18,650 nt of DNA, from positions 1 through 18,650 of the forward strand of contig WLEG01000011.1 of NCBI GenBank assembly GCA_009704425.1, in the 5' to 3' direction. The notes under the pieces were generated by a model, which saw only the letters and a list, made by a program, of their open reading frames with translations, was not told where the DNA came from and ran no database searches. The translations under genes and the position numbers were made by a program. How positions within the stretch are numbered: the first letter of the stretch is position 1; each line of letters opens with the position of its first letter. This stretch comes from Actinomycetota bacterium (GTDB taxonomy: Bacteria > Actinomycetota > Acidimicrobiia > Acidimicrobiales > Ilumatobacteraceae). Shown piece after piece: positions 1 through 9,229 of this stretch.

Positions 1-738
1 CCCGAGGCCGTTGTTGGTTTCGGCGGCGATGATTCCCGCCACGTGTGAACCGTGCCACGAGCTGGGGTACTCCGGCGATCCGCCCGCGCATTGCCCGGAC
101 GTTTCCCAGTCTCCCTCGTCGTTCTCGTTGGCGTCCCAGCCGTTGCCGTCGCGGGGCGTGCGTCCGTTCGCCGACGTCGACATGAGGTCGTAGCCGGGGA
201 CCAGGTTGCCGACCATGTCGGGGTGATCGGCCCCGGAGAATCGCGGTCGGCCGGTGTCGATGACGGCCACCACCACGTCGTGGGCACCCGGCGCCGCGTT
301 CCATGCGGCCTCCATGCTGATGCCGGCATTGGTGGCTCCGTTGTACGACTGCAACGACCACTGACTGCCCCATTCCGGATCGTTCGGGGCGACGTCGGCG
401 AAGCGCGGGTAGTCGGGCGAGGCGGAGACCACGAGATCGTCGTTCTCCAGCGAGCGGGCCAATTGCTCGGCCTCGAGAACGGTGATCGGTTCGTCGAGCA
501 GAATGGTCTCGAAACGATCTCCGAGCTGTCGTCCACGTGTCGTGTCGAGCGTGGTGCGGTCTTCGACGGCCGCGCGCGCGGCCAGCGACGTGCGACCGGG
601 CAGTCGTTCGACGATGAGCGAGGAGACCAGGGGTGCATCGTCGACGTTCGCAGCGGGGGCTCCGATGGCCATCGAAGCGGACCACGAGAGACCCGGCGCC
701 ATGATGAGCGCGACCACGAACGCACGGGGGAGTTTCAT
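1..738 (-). CDS. S8 family (subtilisin-like) serine protease, secreted, 3' end outside window
   Basis: This is a secreted endopeptidase precursor; the first 246 residues are visible and the frame is still open at base 1. Residues 1-24 look like a signal peptide: Lys2 and Arg5, a hydrophobic core, and a likely cut after the Ala-Ser-Met-Ala stretch. Residues about 35-110 would be an inhibitory propeptide. The catalytic domain begins near residue 117, with the Asp motif VAVIDTG (Asp161) and the His motif SWHGSHVAG (His229). The catalytic Ser lies beyond the edge. The ATG at 736-738 overlaps the TGA of the upstream oxidoreductase (ATGA), so translation is probably coupled. The family call is firm from two of the three catalytic motifs. 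Substrate and any C-terminal domains cannot be judged. Confidence 0.9.
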   Translation of the reverse strand, partial: MKLPRAFVVALIMAPGLSWSASMAIGAPAANVDDAPLVSSLIVERLPGRTSLAARAAVEDRTTLDTTRGRQLGDRFETILLDEPITVLEAEQLARSLENDDLVVSASPDYPRFADVAPNDPEWGSQWSLQSYNGATNAGISMEAAWNAAPGAHDVVVAVIDTGRPRFSGADHPDMVGNLVPGYDLMSTSANGRTPRDGNGWDANENDEGDWETSGQCAGGSPEYPSSWHGSHVAGIIAAETNNGLG

Positions 739-1622
739 GACAAGGCTTCGGCGAGGACGCGGATGCTGCGCGAATCGATCGGGTCACTGACCAGGATCAC
801 TTCGTCGGCCCCGGCGTGGTGCATCTCCCGAACGCGGGCGCGCACGTCCGCGACGGTTGCCGCCGAGTAGTCGACGGGTCGCGGCCGTTCGCCGGCGGAG
901 GGGTCAGTCACCACCAACAGGCACGCACTGCGCTTCAGCGTGGTTTGGTCGCGACCCACGTCGGCGCAGAGACGGGAGATCCGTCCGTTCAACGTGGCGA
1001 AGCCCTCGGCGGAATTGCCGAACCAGTCGAACCACGTGTTCCACCACGTGGCCGAGGGGAGGGCGGCGCGAAGCACCCGATCGCCGACGGAGCCGATCAT
1101 GAGGGGCACGGGCCGTGACGGCGCGGGTGACAACACGGCGTCCTCGACGTGGTGGAACGTCCCGTGATGGGTGACCCGATCGCCCGCGATCAGCGGCCCG
1201 ATGACGGCCAGCGCCTCCTCGAATCGTGCGGCACGTCGATCGAACGGAATGCCGAACGCATCGAACTCGGGTCGGTTCCAACCGGCTCCGAGACCGAGAA
1301 CGAATCGACCACCGCTGATCTCGTCGACCGTGGCGGCCATCTTGGCCAACACCGCCGGCGGATGGAACCCGGCACAGGCCACGAGCGGGCCGAACTCGAT
1401 GCGTTCCGTCTCGGCGGCCAGGGCCGCCAACATGGTCCAGGCTTCCCACGGGCCGCGTTCGGGGCGACCGTCGCCGCGGTACAGCAGGTGATCGCCCAGC
1501 CACATGCTGTCGAAACCGCATTCCTCGGTGACACGCACCATCTCGCGGTACTCGGGCCAGCGAACGACGCGCTCCACCTCGGGCAACTGGATACCGATGC
1601 GAATTCCGGACACGAGGCTCAC
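735..1622 (-). CDS. Luciferase-like (LLM class) flavin-dependent oxidoreductase
   Basis: This 295-residue protein has the TIM-barrel fold family of bacterial luciferase and F420-dependent reductases. It starts with a GIQLP strand, then has GFDSMWLGDHLLY (residues about 37-49), a strand with IEFGPLVACAGFHPPAVLAKM, and the characteristic GGRFVLGLGAGW followed by an E-F-DAFG segment. These are the usual LLM landmarks; members use F420 or FMN, and the sequence does not decide which. The substrate is unknown. The chosen start is GTG at 1620-1622: a TAnnnT -10 box sits exactly six bases before it, fitting a leaderless mRNA. It is divergent from the kinase at 1697, and its stop overlaps the start of the protease gene, so the two are probably one transcript. 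Confidence 0.87.
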   Translation of the reverse strand: MSLVSGIRIGIQLPEVERVVRWPEYREMVRVTEECGFDSMWLGDHLLYRGDGRPERGPWEAWTMLAALAAETERIEFGPLVACAGFHPPAVLAKMAATVDEISGGRFVLGLGAGWNRPEFDAFGIPFDRRAARFEEALAVIGPLIAGDRVTHHGTFHHVEDAVLSPAPSRPVPLMIGSVGDRVLRAALPSATWWNTWFDWFGNSAEGFATLNGRISRLCADVGRDQTTLKRSACLLVVTDPSAGERPRPVDYSAATVADVRARVREMHHAGADEVILVSDPIDSRSIRVLAEALS

Positions 1623-1628
1623 GACTTC

Positions 1629-1634
1629 AGGCTA
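1629..1634 (-). promoter_or_regulatory. Putative -10 box of a leaderless promoter for the LLM oxidoreductase
   Basis: On the minus strand TAGCCT is followed by six bases (GAAGTC) and then the GTG start. Taking the hexamer as -12 to -7 puts +1 on the first base of the start codon. No Shine-Dalgarno sequence is present. I see no convincing -35 hexamer. Confidence 0.45.
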
Positions 1635-1663
1635 CGGGCGTGCCCGACGGGGGTGTCCCGGTC

Positions 1664-1669
1664 TACGGT
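1664..1669 (+). promoter_or_regulatory. Putative -10 box for the kinase-monooxygenase operon
   Basis: TACGGT fits TAnnnT and would start transcription near 1676, giving a leader of about 21 bases that contains AGGA (1677-1680) and a G-run (1686-1691) before the ATG at 1697. It lies in the 74-base divergent gap shared with the oxidoreductase promoter. The call rests on the hexamer and spacing only. Confidence 0.3.
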
Positions 1670-1696
1670 TGCCGGTAGGAATTCGGGGGGCGCCAC

Positions 1697-2794
1697 ATGG
1701 GGGAAGTTCAGGACATCCGTAGCGATCCGCGCACGATCGATACCGCGTGGATGGCCCGCGTGTTGGATGACGCGGGAGTGTCCGCGGGCGCCACGTTGTC
1801 GGACTGTCGATTCGAGGGCTTCGTGGGCACCGGCCAGACCGGCTGCAACGGTCGCTTCTCGTTGACATGGAGCGAAACATCGAACGAGTCCGCGGGGCGG
1901 CCCGCCACGGTGATGGGCAAGTTCCCGTCGCTGGACGAGACCGCGCGCGCCACGGGTTTCGGAGGCAGCGCGTACGTCACCGAGTACAACTTCTACAGCC
2001 GGGTCGCCCGAACGGTCGGTGTGCGCGCGCCGAAGTGCCATCACGCGGCCTTGAATCTGGAGGCCCAGCAGTTCTGTCTCATCATGGAGGACCTCAGCGG
2101 GTCCGAACAGGGCGACCAATTCGTGGGACTCACCCTCGACGAGGCCGAGCTGGCCATCGAACAGGCGGTACTCATGCACGCACCACGTTGGGGCGACCCC
2201 ACGCTGTCGGAAATCGCGGCCAACCCGGCCACCGTCGAGGAACGCGCGGCCATGTTGTCGATGATCTACTCGATGTTGTTGCCGGCGTTCATGGAGCGAC
2301 TCGGTTCGCGACTCGAGGAGCCCATCGCCCGTCTCGTGCAGGATTTCGCACCGCACGTCGCACGTTGGGCCATGGGCTCGGGCACGCCGCTCACCCTGGC
2401 GCACTACGACTTCCGCCCCGACAACTTCCTCTTCGCCCGCACGCCCGACGCACCGCCGTTGGTGATCGTCGATTGGCAGACCGCCAATCAGGGGCTGGGC
2501 ATGGTGGACGTGGCCTACATGATCGCCGGAAGCTTCACGCCCGAACGGCGCCGAGACGTGGAGCGCGATCTCCTGGAGTCGTACCGCGTGCGCATGAACG
2601 CCGCCGGCGTGGGTTACGACCGCGACACGGCCGTGCGCGACTACCGATTCGGTTCGTTGTGGGGGCTCGTCATCACGGTGCTGGCCACGTCGATGGCGGC
2701 GCGCACCGAACGCGGCGACGACCTGTTCGTGACCATGGCCACGCAACACGGCCATCAGGCGATCGACCACGACGCCATGAGCTTGTTGATCTGA
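1697..2794 (+). CDS. APH/ecdysteroid-kinase-like phosphotransferase family protein
   Basis: This 365-residue protein has the aminoglycoside-phosphotransferase / protein-kinase-like fold and probably moves the ATP gamma-phosphate to a small-molecule hydroxyl. Visible elements are a glycine-rich loop near residues 44-52 (GTGQTGCNG), a candidate ATP lysine in VMGKF (Lys75), a helix-C type Glu in the EYNFY segment (about residue 97), the hinge LIMEDL (128-133), the catalytic loop HYDFRPDN (His236, Asp238, Asn243), and the metal-binding Asp in IVDWQ (Asp259). All key catalytic residues are present, so it should be active. It sits 27 bases ahead of the Baeyer-Villiger monooxygenase on the same strand, which suggests a shared metabolic job rather than antibiotic resistance. 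The substrate is unknown. Confidence 0.85.
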   Translation: MGEVQDIRSDPRTIDTAWMARVLDDAGVSAGATLSDCRFEGFVGTGQTGCNGRFSLTWSETSNESAGRPATVMGKFPSLDETARATGFGGSAYVTEYNFYSRVARTVGVRAPKCHHAALNLEAQQFCLIMEDLSGSEQGDQFVGLTLDEAELAIEQAVLMHAPRWGDPTLSEIAANPATVEERAAMLSMIYSMLLPAFMERLGSRLEEPIARLVQDFAPHVARWAMGSGTPLTLAHYDFRPDNFLFARTPDAPPLVIVDWQTANQGLGMVDVAYMIAGSFTPERRRDVERDLLESYRVRMNAAGVGYDRDTAVRDYRFGSLWGLVITVLATSMAARTERGDDLFVTMATQHGHQAIDHDAMSLLI

Positions 2795-2811
2795 GCCCGG
2801 TGAAGTGAAAC

Positions 2812-2815
2812 GGAG
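2812..2815 (+). promoter_or_regulatory. Ribosome binding site fixing the monooxygenase GTG start
   Basis: GGAG lies six bases before the GTG at 2822-2824. It supports that codon as the start and an operon with the upstream kinase, because no -10 box is evident in the 27-base gap. Confidence 0.55.
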
Positions 2816-2821
2816 AATCAC

Positions 2822-4600
<1,779 letters not shown>

Positions 4601-6382
4601 TCAGGTGGCGCACTCGGACTCGGCGACGTTGACCGCGAACGGGCTGGTCTCGTCGAAGTCCACGTAGAAGTCGGGGGCCTCGTCGGGCGTGGGGATCTGA
4701 TCCAGGTCCTTCAAGCCCTCGGCCACCTTGGCGGCGCCACCCGAACGGCTCAGCCACTCTTGGAACGGTTCGCCGGCCTTGCGCTCCTCGGCGAACCGAC
4801 GGATCACGCGGGCCGCGGCCACCGGTGCGTTCTTGGCCGGTAGACGCAACGCCTTCTGGCCGAAGTGGATCTGCTCGTCGCCCACGAAACCGCCGAGCAA
4901 CATCTGGTAGCCGGGAATTGCCCGACCGTTGGCGCGACGCTCGGCGCCGAAGAAGCCGATGTCGGCCGCGTGGTGCTGACCGCAACTGTTGGTGCAACCC
5001 GAGATGTTGATGCGCACACCGCCCACCTCGGCCAGTCCCTCCTCCTCCAACTGCTCGCCGATGGCCTTGGCCAGACCACGACTCTGGGTGACCGCGATGT
5101 TGCAGGTGTCGGCACCCGGGCACGCCACCACGTCGCGGGCCAACTCGGCGCCGGGTCGGGCCATGCCGATGGCCTCGAGACGCGCGTACAACGTGGCCAG
5201 TTGATCCTCGCGCAGTCCACGGAACACCACGTTCTGGCGATTCGACAGGCGCACGTCGGCCCCGAGCTCGCGCTGGATGGACGCCAGCGAGGCGAACTGC
5301 GACGCGGTGATGTCACCGAGCGCGGCGTAGGCGACGGCCGACACCGAACCGTTGCCGGCGCCACGGATGACGCTCGTCTGTTCCCAACGCGTGTACGGAT
5401 CGCTGCTGCGCAACGTGACCGCCACACCCTGGCCGACGGCGGTCGCCTCGCCGGCCTTGCCCGCGGGTGCGTCACCGGCGGCCACCACCTCCGGCGGAAT
5501 GCCACCGGGCCACGAGGACGATGCGGGCAGCGTGTGACGGATCTTGATCACCCGGCGACGCACCTCGTCGATGCCCAACTGGTCGACGACCCACTTCAAG
5601 CGGGCGCGCAACTTGTTGTCGCGGTTGCCGGTCTGCTCGAACACGCGCAACACGGCCTCGATGGTGGGCAACAACTCTTCGCGGGTGGTGAAGTCCTCGA
5701 GGGCCAGGGCCGGATGCGGCGTGGCGCCCAATCCACCGGCGATGTACACGCGGAACCCCTGCTCGACCGAACCGTCGTCGTTCGTGCGCGACACCGCCAC
5801 CACGCCGACGTCGTTGAACATCGCCTGCCCGCAGTCGGTGCTGCACCCCGAGAAGTTCACCTTGAACTTGCGGGGCAGACGCTGACCCAACGGATTGCGC
5901 ACGAAGTGACGGAACACGGCCTCGGCCCACGGGGTGACGTCGATCTTCTCGTACGGGCACGCACCGGCCAGATGGCAGGCCATCACGTTGCGCACCGTGT
6001 CGCCACAGGCCTCGCGCGAGGTGAGGCCCACCGCGGCCAGTTCGCGCAGCAGGGCGGGGATGCGGGTGAGCTCGACGAAGTGGAACTGGATGTTCTGGCG
6101 CGTGGTGATGTGACCCCATCCGCGCGAGAACTCGGTGGACAGACGCCCCATCAGATCCAGCTGTTCGGGGGTGATGGTGCCCGCGGGCAACTTGATGCGC
6201 ACCATCTGGTTGGTGCCACCCTGTCGCTGTCCGTAGATGCCGTTGTTCAGACGCATCACGCGGAAGACGTCCTCGCTGATCTCGCCCTTGAGGTACTGAT
6301 CGATGGCGAGTTCGAAACGCTCGATGTCGCGAATCTGTTCGGCGTCGAGGTCGCGCGGTTGGGGAGCGGGTGCGATGGTCAT
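4601..6382 (-). CDS. sirA: Siroheme/4Fe-4S sulfite (or nitrite) reductase, ferredoxin-type
   Basis: This is the last enzyme of the sulfur operon, reducing sulfite to sulfide by six electrons. The protein is 593 residues, near the size of ferredoxin-dependent reductases, with no flavin or ferredoxin domain fused, so ferredoxin is the likely donor. The C-terminal half has the canonical siroheme/cluster ligands C421-x5-C427 and C463-x3-C467. Substrate-binding basic residues expected from E. coli CysI can be placed at Arg95 (TTRQN), Arg131 (DTVRN), Lys172 and Lys174 (LPRKFK). Unusually, the N-terminal half also has a full quartet, C136-x5-C142 and C180-x3-C184. A nitrite reductase is the alternative, but linkage to cysHDN favours sulfite. 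The ATG at 6380-6382 is chosen for its strong ribosome site; the open frame extends further upstream but overlaps orf85. Confidence 0.92.
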   Translation of the reverse strand: MTIAPAPQPRDLDAEQIRDIERFELAIDQYLKGEISEDVFRVMRLNNGIYGQRQGGTNQMVRIKLPAGTITPEQLDLMGRLSTEFSRGWGHITTRQNIQFHFVELTRIPALLRELAAVGLTSREACGDTVRNVMACHLAGACPYEKIDVTPWAEAVFRHFVRNPLGQRLPRKFKVNFSGCSTDCGQAMFNDVGVVAVSRTNDDGSVEQGFRVYIAGGLGATPHPALALEDFTTREELLPTIEAVLRVFEQTGNRDNKLRARLKWVVDQLGIDEVRRRVIKIRHTLPASSSWPGGIPPEVVAAGDAPAGKAGEATAVGQGVAVTLRSSDPYTRWEQTSVIRGAGNGSVSAVAYAALGDITASQFASLASIQRELGADVRLSNRQNVVFRGLREDQLATLYARLEAIGMARPGAELARDVVACPGADTCNIAVTQSRGLAKAIGEQLEEEGLAEVGGVRINISGCTNSCGQHHAADIGFFGAERRANGRAIPGYQMLLGGFVGDEQIHFGQKALRLPAKNAPVAAARVIRRFAEERKAGEPFQEWLSRSGGAAKVAEGLKDLDQIPTPDEAPDFYVDFDETSPFAVNVAESECAT

Positions 6383-6400
6383 GGTTCTCTTCCTTCTAGC
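6383..6400 (-). promoter_or_regulatory. Strong ribosome binding site of the sulfite reductase gene
   Basis: The minus strand reads AGAAGGAAGAG a few bases before the ATG at 6382, and the TAG stop of the preceding small gene lies just upstream (6396-6398). It is the clearest Shine-Dalgarno sequence in the operon and settles the reductase start. Confidence 0.7.
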
Positions 6401-6653
6401 GTCCGGTGTTCTCGCCCACCTCGCGGAGGGCGTCGTGCAGTGCGCCGCGCAAACGGCGGGTTTGTTCGGCGGATAGATGCGCCACCAGTCCGGCACCGGG
6501 ATTCCCGATGTCCTCGACGGTGAGCACGACACGGGGCTCCGCGTCGTCGTAGTCGTCACAGATGGCCACCGCCCACGACACGGGGGTGGCGTCGTCGGCT
6601 CCGGGAGGCAGTCCGTTCAGGCCGACGGGTTCGTCGTCGATGCTGCGTCGCAT
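6396..6653 (-). CDS. Small acidic protein of unknown function in the sulfur operon
   Basis: This 85-residue protein matches no family I recognise. Its start ATG comes one base after the TGA of cobA, and its stop is 13 bases before the reductase ATG, so it is surely cotranscribed and probably translationally coupled. Residues 1-45 are rich in Asp and Glu (for example DDYDDAEP). A central stretch at 41-50 looks like a beta strand (RVVLTVEDIG). Residues 61-82 look like an amphipathic helix (Ser-Ala-Glu-Gln start, then Arg/Leu rich). There is one Cys (Cys32), so it is not a ferredoxin. No signal peptide or membrane segment is seen. A role in reductase assembly, electron donation or regulation is possible but unsupported beyond position. 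Confidence 0.72.
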   Translation of the reverse strand: MRRSIDDEPVGLNGLPPGADDATPVSWAVAICDDYDDAEPRVVLTVEDIGNPGAGLVAHLSAEQTRRLRGALHDALREVGENTGR

Positions 6654-6654
6654 G

Positions 6655-7389
6655 TCAGATCGCCATGCCCGTCTCGATGGAGGTGTCGGTGAAGTCGAAC
6701 GCCGCCACGGCACCGATGACGATGGTCGCCGGTGATTCGACGTGCGCGTCGCCCAGGTCGGCCAGCGTGGTGCGCACCGTGTGTTGTTCGGGACGCGTTC
6801 CCCAGTGGATGGCCGCCACGGGTGTGTCGGGTGCGAGCCCACCGTCCATCAGGCGAGACGCGATCACCGCGCGTTCGGCCACACCCATCAACACGACGAT
6901 GGTTCCACCCACCTTGGCCAGTGCTTCCCATTCGACGTTGGTGGAGCCTCCGCGCTCGCGGTGGCCGGTGACCACCGTGAACGAGGCCGACACACCGCGA
7001 TGCGTGACGGGGATACCCGCGGCCGCCGGCACACCGACGGCCGACGTGATGCCGGGAACCGTTTCGAAGGGAACCCCGGCCGCGCGCAACGCGTCGGCCT
7101 CCTCGCCTCCGCGGCCGAACACGAACGGATCGCCGCCCTTCAGGCGCACGACCTTCAGGCCCTGCTGACCGAGGTGCACCAGCAACGCGTTGATGATCTC
7201 CTGCGGTGTGGGGCGACCCGGCTGCTTGCCAACGTCGATGAACTCGGTGCCGGGTCGCGCGAGATCGAGAATGGCCGGGTCGGCGAGACGGTCGTGCACG
7301 ATCACGTCGGCATCGGCCACCAGACGGGCGGCTTTCACCGTGAGCAGTTCGGCGCTGCCCGGCCCCGCACCCACGAGGAACACGGTCAT
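6655..7389 (-). CDS. cobA: Uroporphyrinogen-III C-methyltransferase (SUMT)
   Basis: This 244-residue SAM-dependent enzyme methylates uroporphyrinogen III at C-2 and C-7 to give precorrin-2, the first committed step to siroheme and cobalamin. Diagnostic motifs are the N-terminal VGAGPGSAELLT (residues 6-17), YDRL-like VHDRL (31-35), the signature VRLKGGDPFVFGRGGEE (81-97), and VPGITSAVGVPAAAGIPVTHRG (111-132, key residues Pro112, Gly113, Thr129, His130). Length matches single-domain SUMT; it is not fused to the dehydrogenase as in E. coli CysG. The ATG at 7387-7389 overlaps the TGA of the preceding gene (ATGA). In this context it supplies siroheme for the reductase two genes downstream, although the product could also feed cobalamin. 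Confidence 0.94.
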   Translation of the reverse strand: MTVFLVGAGPGSAELLTVKAARLVADADVIVHDRLADPAILDLARPGTEFIDVGKQPGRPTPQEIINALLVHLGQQGLKVVRLKGGDPFVFGRGGEEADALRAAGVPFETVPGITSAVGVPAAAGIPVTHRGVSASFTVVTGHRERGGSTNVEWEALAKVGGTIVVLMGVAERAVIASRLMDGGLAPDTPVAAIHWGTRPEQHTVRTTLADLGDAHVESPATIVIGAVAAFDFTDTSIETGMAI

Positions 7390-7970
7390 GCCGTCACCGC
7401 CAGGGGTAGGTCGACGCCGTGCGTGGCGAGGATCTCCTCGATGATCGGTTTCCAGTCGATGTCCTCGGTGCTGCGTCCCTCGGCGTGGAAGCCCGCGCGT
7501 CGGAGAGCCAGTTCGTCGACGACGCGGGCGAAGTCGGGCGAGATGATCTCTCCGAGTCGCGCGCGCAGGTACGACGACAACGCGGGACTGGCGCCGGCGG
7601 TGGAGATCGTGATCAGCAGTTCGCCGCGGCGCACCGTGGCGGGCAAGGTGAAGGTGCAGCGGTCGGGGTCGTCGGCGGAATTCACCCAGATCCCGAGCGC
7701 CTCGGCCTCGTCGTGGATGAGTTGATCCACCGCGCGGTTCGCCGTGGCGGTGATCACCAATCGGTAGCCGGCCACGTCGTTGCTGACGTACTCACGACGC
7801 ACGACCGTCACGGGCAACGACGCGAAACCCTCGTGCACGTTCGGAGCCAACACCGTGACCGCGGCATCGCACGCCAACAGTTGCTCGGTCTTGCGCAGGG
7901 CGATGCGACCGGCTCCCACCACCAGCACCGGCTTGCCGGCCAGGTTGAGGTTCACGGGGAACTGGTTCAC
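7386..7970 (-). CDS. Precorrin-2 dehydrogenase / sirohydrochlorin ferrochelatase-like protein (Met8/CysG-N type)
   Basis: This 194-residue protein corresponds to the N-terminal half of E. coli CysG and to yeast Met8p. It oxidises precorrin-2 with NAD+ to sirohydrochlorin and may insert iron to give siroheme. The NAD Rossmann loop is VVGAGRIALRK (G19xG21xxA24). The central domain has VNSADDPDRCTFTLPA (residues 96-111), with the Asp pair at 100-101 near the position of the Met8p/CysG catalytic Asp, followed by the ISTAGASPALSSYLR dimer segment (122-136). The GTG start at 7968-7970 overlaps the cysN TGA by four bases and directly precedes the conserved FPVNLNLAGKPVLVVG beginning. A longer open frame exists upstream but would lie inside cysN. 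A separate ferrochelatase elsewhere cannot be excluded. Confidence 0.9.
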   Translation of the reverse strand: MNQFPVNLNLAGKPVLVVGAGRIALRKTEQLLACDAAVTVLAPNVHEGFASLPVTVVRREYVSNDVAGYRLVITATANRAVDQLIHDEAEALGIWVNSADDPDRCTFTLPATVRRGELLITISTAGASPALSSYLRARLGEIISPDFARVVDELALRRAGFHAEGRSTEDIDWKPIIEEILATHGVDLPLAVTA

Positions 7971-9229
7971 GCGTCGATCCCGTCGAAGCCACGGATCATC
8001 AGCGCGGCGCAGGTCATGCCGGTGGCCTCGTCGACGAGGATGGCGGCACCACCGGGACGATGATCGTCGTAGAGGTCCACCACCAGGGGCACGGACACGT
8101 TCAGGTGCACGCGACCGAGATCGTTCAGTTCCAGGCGCTCGGTGGAGTGTTGCGCGGCCGTCACCACGTCGTGACGCGTCTCGATGGCACTCACGAAAGC
8201 CTTGGCGGTGCGGGTGAGGTGCTTGATGATCCAACGACTGCCCACTTCGAGGGGCTTGTCGACCATCCAGGACACGTCGGCCACGATCTGATCGGCGACC
8301 ACCGGCGGCTTGGGTGCCGCCACGGTCACCAGCACGTCGCCGCGACTGACGTCGATGTCGTCGGCCAGTTGGATGCTGACGGCCTCACCGGGTTCGGCCG
8401 TTTCCTGCGGCACGCCGCCCCGATCGATGCCCACGATGGTGGACTGTTGCGCACCGGGCAACACCCGCACGCGATCGCCGATGGCCAACGTGCCACCGGT
8501 GAGGCGACCGGCCAGACCGCGGTAGTCGTGGTGCTCGGTGCTGTAGGGGCGGATGACCCACTGCACCGACAGGCGCGCGCCGATGTTCTGGTCGTCGTCC
8601 AGTTCGAGGGTTTCCAGTTGCTCCAGCAACGGACGACCGGTGAACCACGGCATGTTGTCGGAGGGATCCACGACGTTGTCGCCGAGCAGGGCCGAGATGG
8701 GCAACGGGTTCAACGTGACGGGAGCCGGCAGTGCCGTGGCGTGAGCCGTGGCCGCGGCCACGATCTCGTCGTAACGATCGCGCGAGAAGTCCACCAGGTC
8801 CATCTTGTTGACGGCCAGCATCACCTGTTTCACGCCCAACAACGAGGCCACGAACAGGTGGCGTCGCGTCTGCTCGGTGAGTCCGTTGCGGGCGTCCACC
8901 AACACGATGGCGACGTCGCTGACCGAGGCACCGGTGACCATGTTGCGTGTGTACTGCGCGTGGCCGGGCGTGTCGGCCACCACGAACGTGCGCCTGGGCG
9001 TGGCGAAATAGCGGTAGGCCACGTCGATGGTGATTCCCTGTTCGCGTTCGGCGCGCAGGCCGTCGGTGAGCAACGCCAGGTTCAGTGATCCGTCGCCGTA
9101 ACGCAGGCTGGCCTTCTCGACCGAGGCCAACTGGTCCTCGAAGACGGTCTTGGTGTCGTGCAACAGACGACCGATGAGGGTGCTCTTGCCGTCGTCGACC
9201 GAGCCCGCGGTGGCGATGCGCAGAACCAT
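7967..9229 (-). CDS. cysN: Sulfate adenylyltransferase subunit 1 (GTPase subunit)
   Basis: This is the GTP-hydrolysing subunit of ATP sulfurylase, which with CysD turns sulfate and ATP into APS. The protein is 420 residues. It has an EF-Tu-like GTPase domain with G1 at 9-16 (GSVDDGKS), a switch segment EREQGITIDVAYRYF (61-75), G3 DTPGH (86-90) and G4 NKMD (141-144), followed by the two beta-barrel domains. It ends without an APS kinase domain, unlike the CysNC fusion of mycobacteria and rhizobial NodQ. It is somewhat shorter than E. coli CysN. The start ATG (9227-9229) shares one base with the cysD stop (TGATG), so the two subunits are translationally coupled, fitting an obligate complex. Confidence 0.95.
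   Translation of the reverse strand: MVLRIATAGSVDDGKSTLIGRLLHDTKTVFEDQLASVEKASLRYGDGSLNLALLTDGLRAEREQGITIDVAYRYFATPRRTFVVADTPGHAQYTRNMVTGASVSDVAIVLVDARNGLTEQTRRHLFVASLLGVKQVMLAVNKMDLVDFSRDRYDEIVAAATAHATALPAPVTLNPLPISALLGDNVVDPSDNMPWFTGRPLLEQLETLELDDDQNIGARLSVQWVIRPYSTEHHDYRGLAGRLTGGTLAIGDRVRVLPGAQQSTIVGIDRGGVPQETAEPGEAVSIQLADDIDVSRGDVLVTVAAPKPPVVADQIVADVSWMVDKPLEVGSRWIIKHLTRTAKAFVSAIETRHDVVTAAQHSTERLELNDLGRVHLNVSVPLVVDLYDDHRPGGAAILVDEATGMTCAALMIRGFDGIDA

Noticed and set aside
4865..6523. Long open frame on the plus strand (552 codons) opposite the sulfite reductase
   Set aside because: It shows the same compositional shadow and no recognisable domain; the minus-strand reductase accounts for the conservation.
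4601..6559. Upstream-extended start for the sulfite reductase
   Set aside because: The extra 59 residues would overlap orf85, resemble no family, and bypass the strong ribosome site just before the ATG at 6382.
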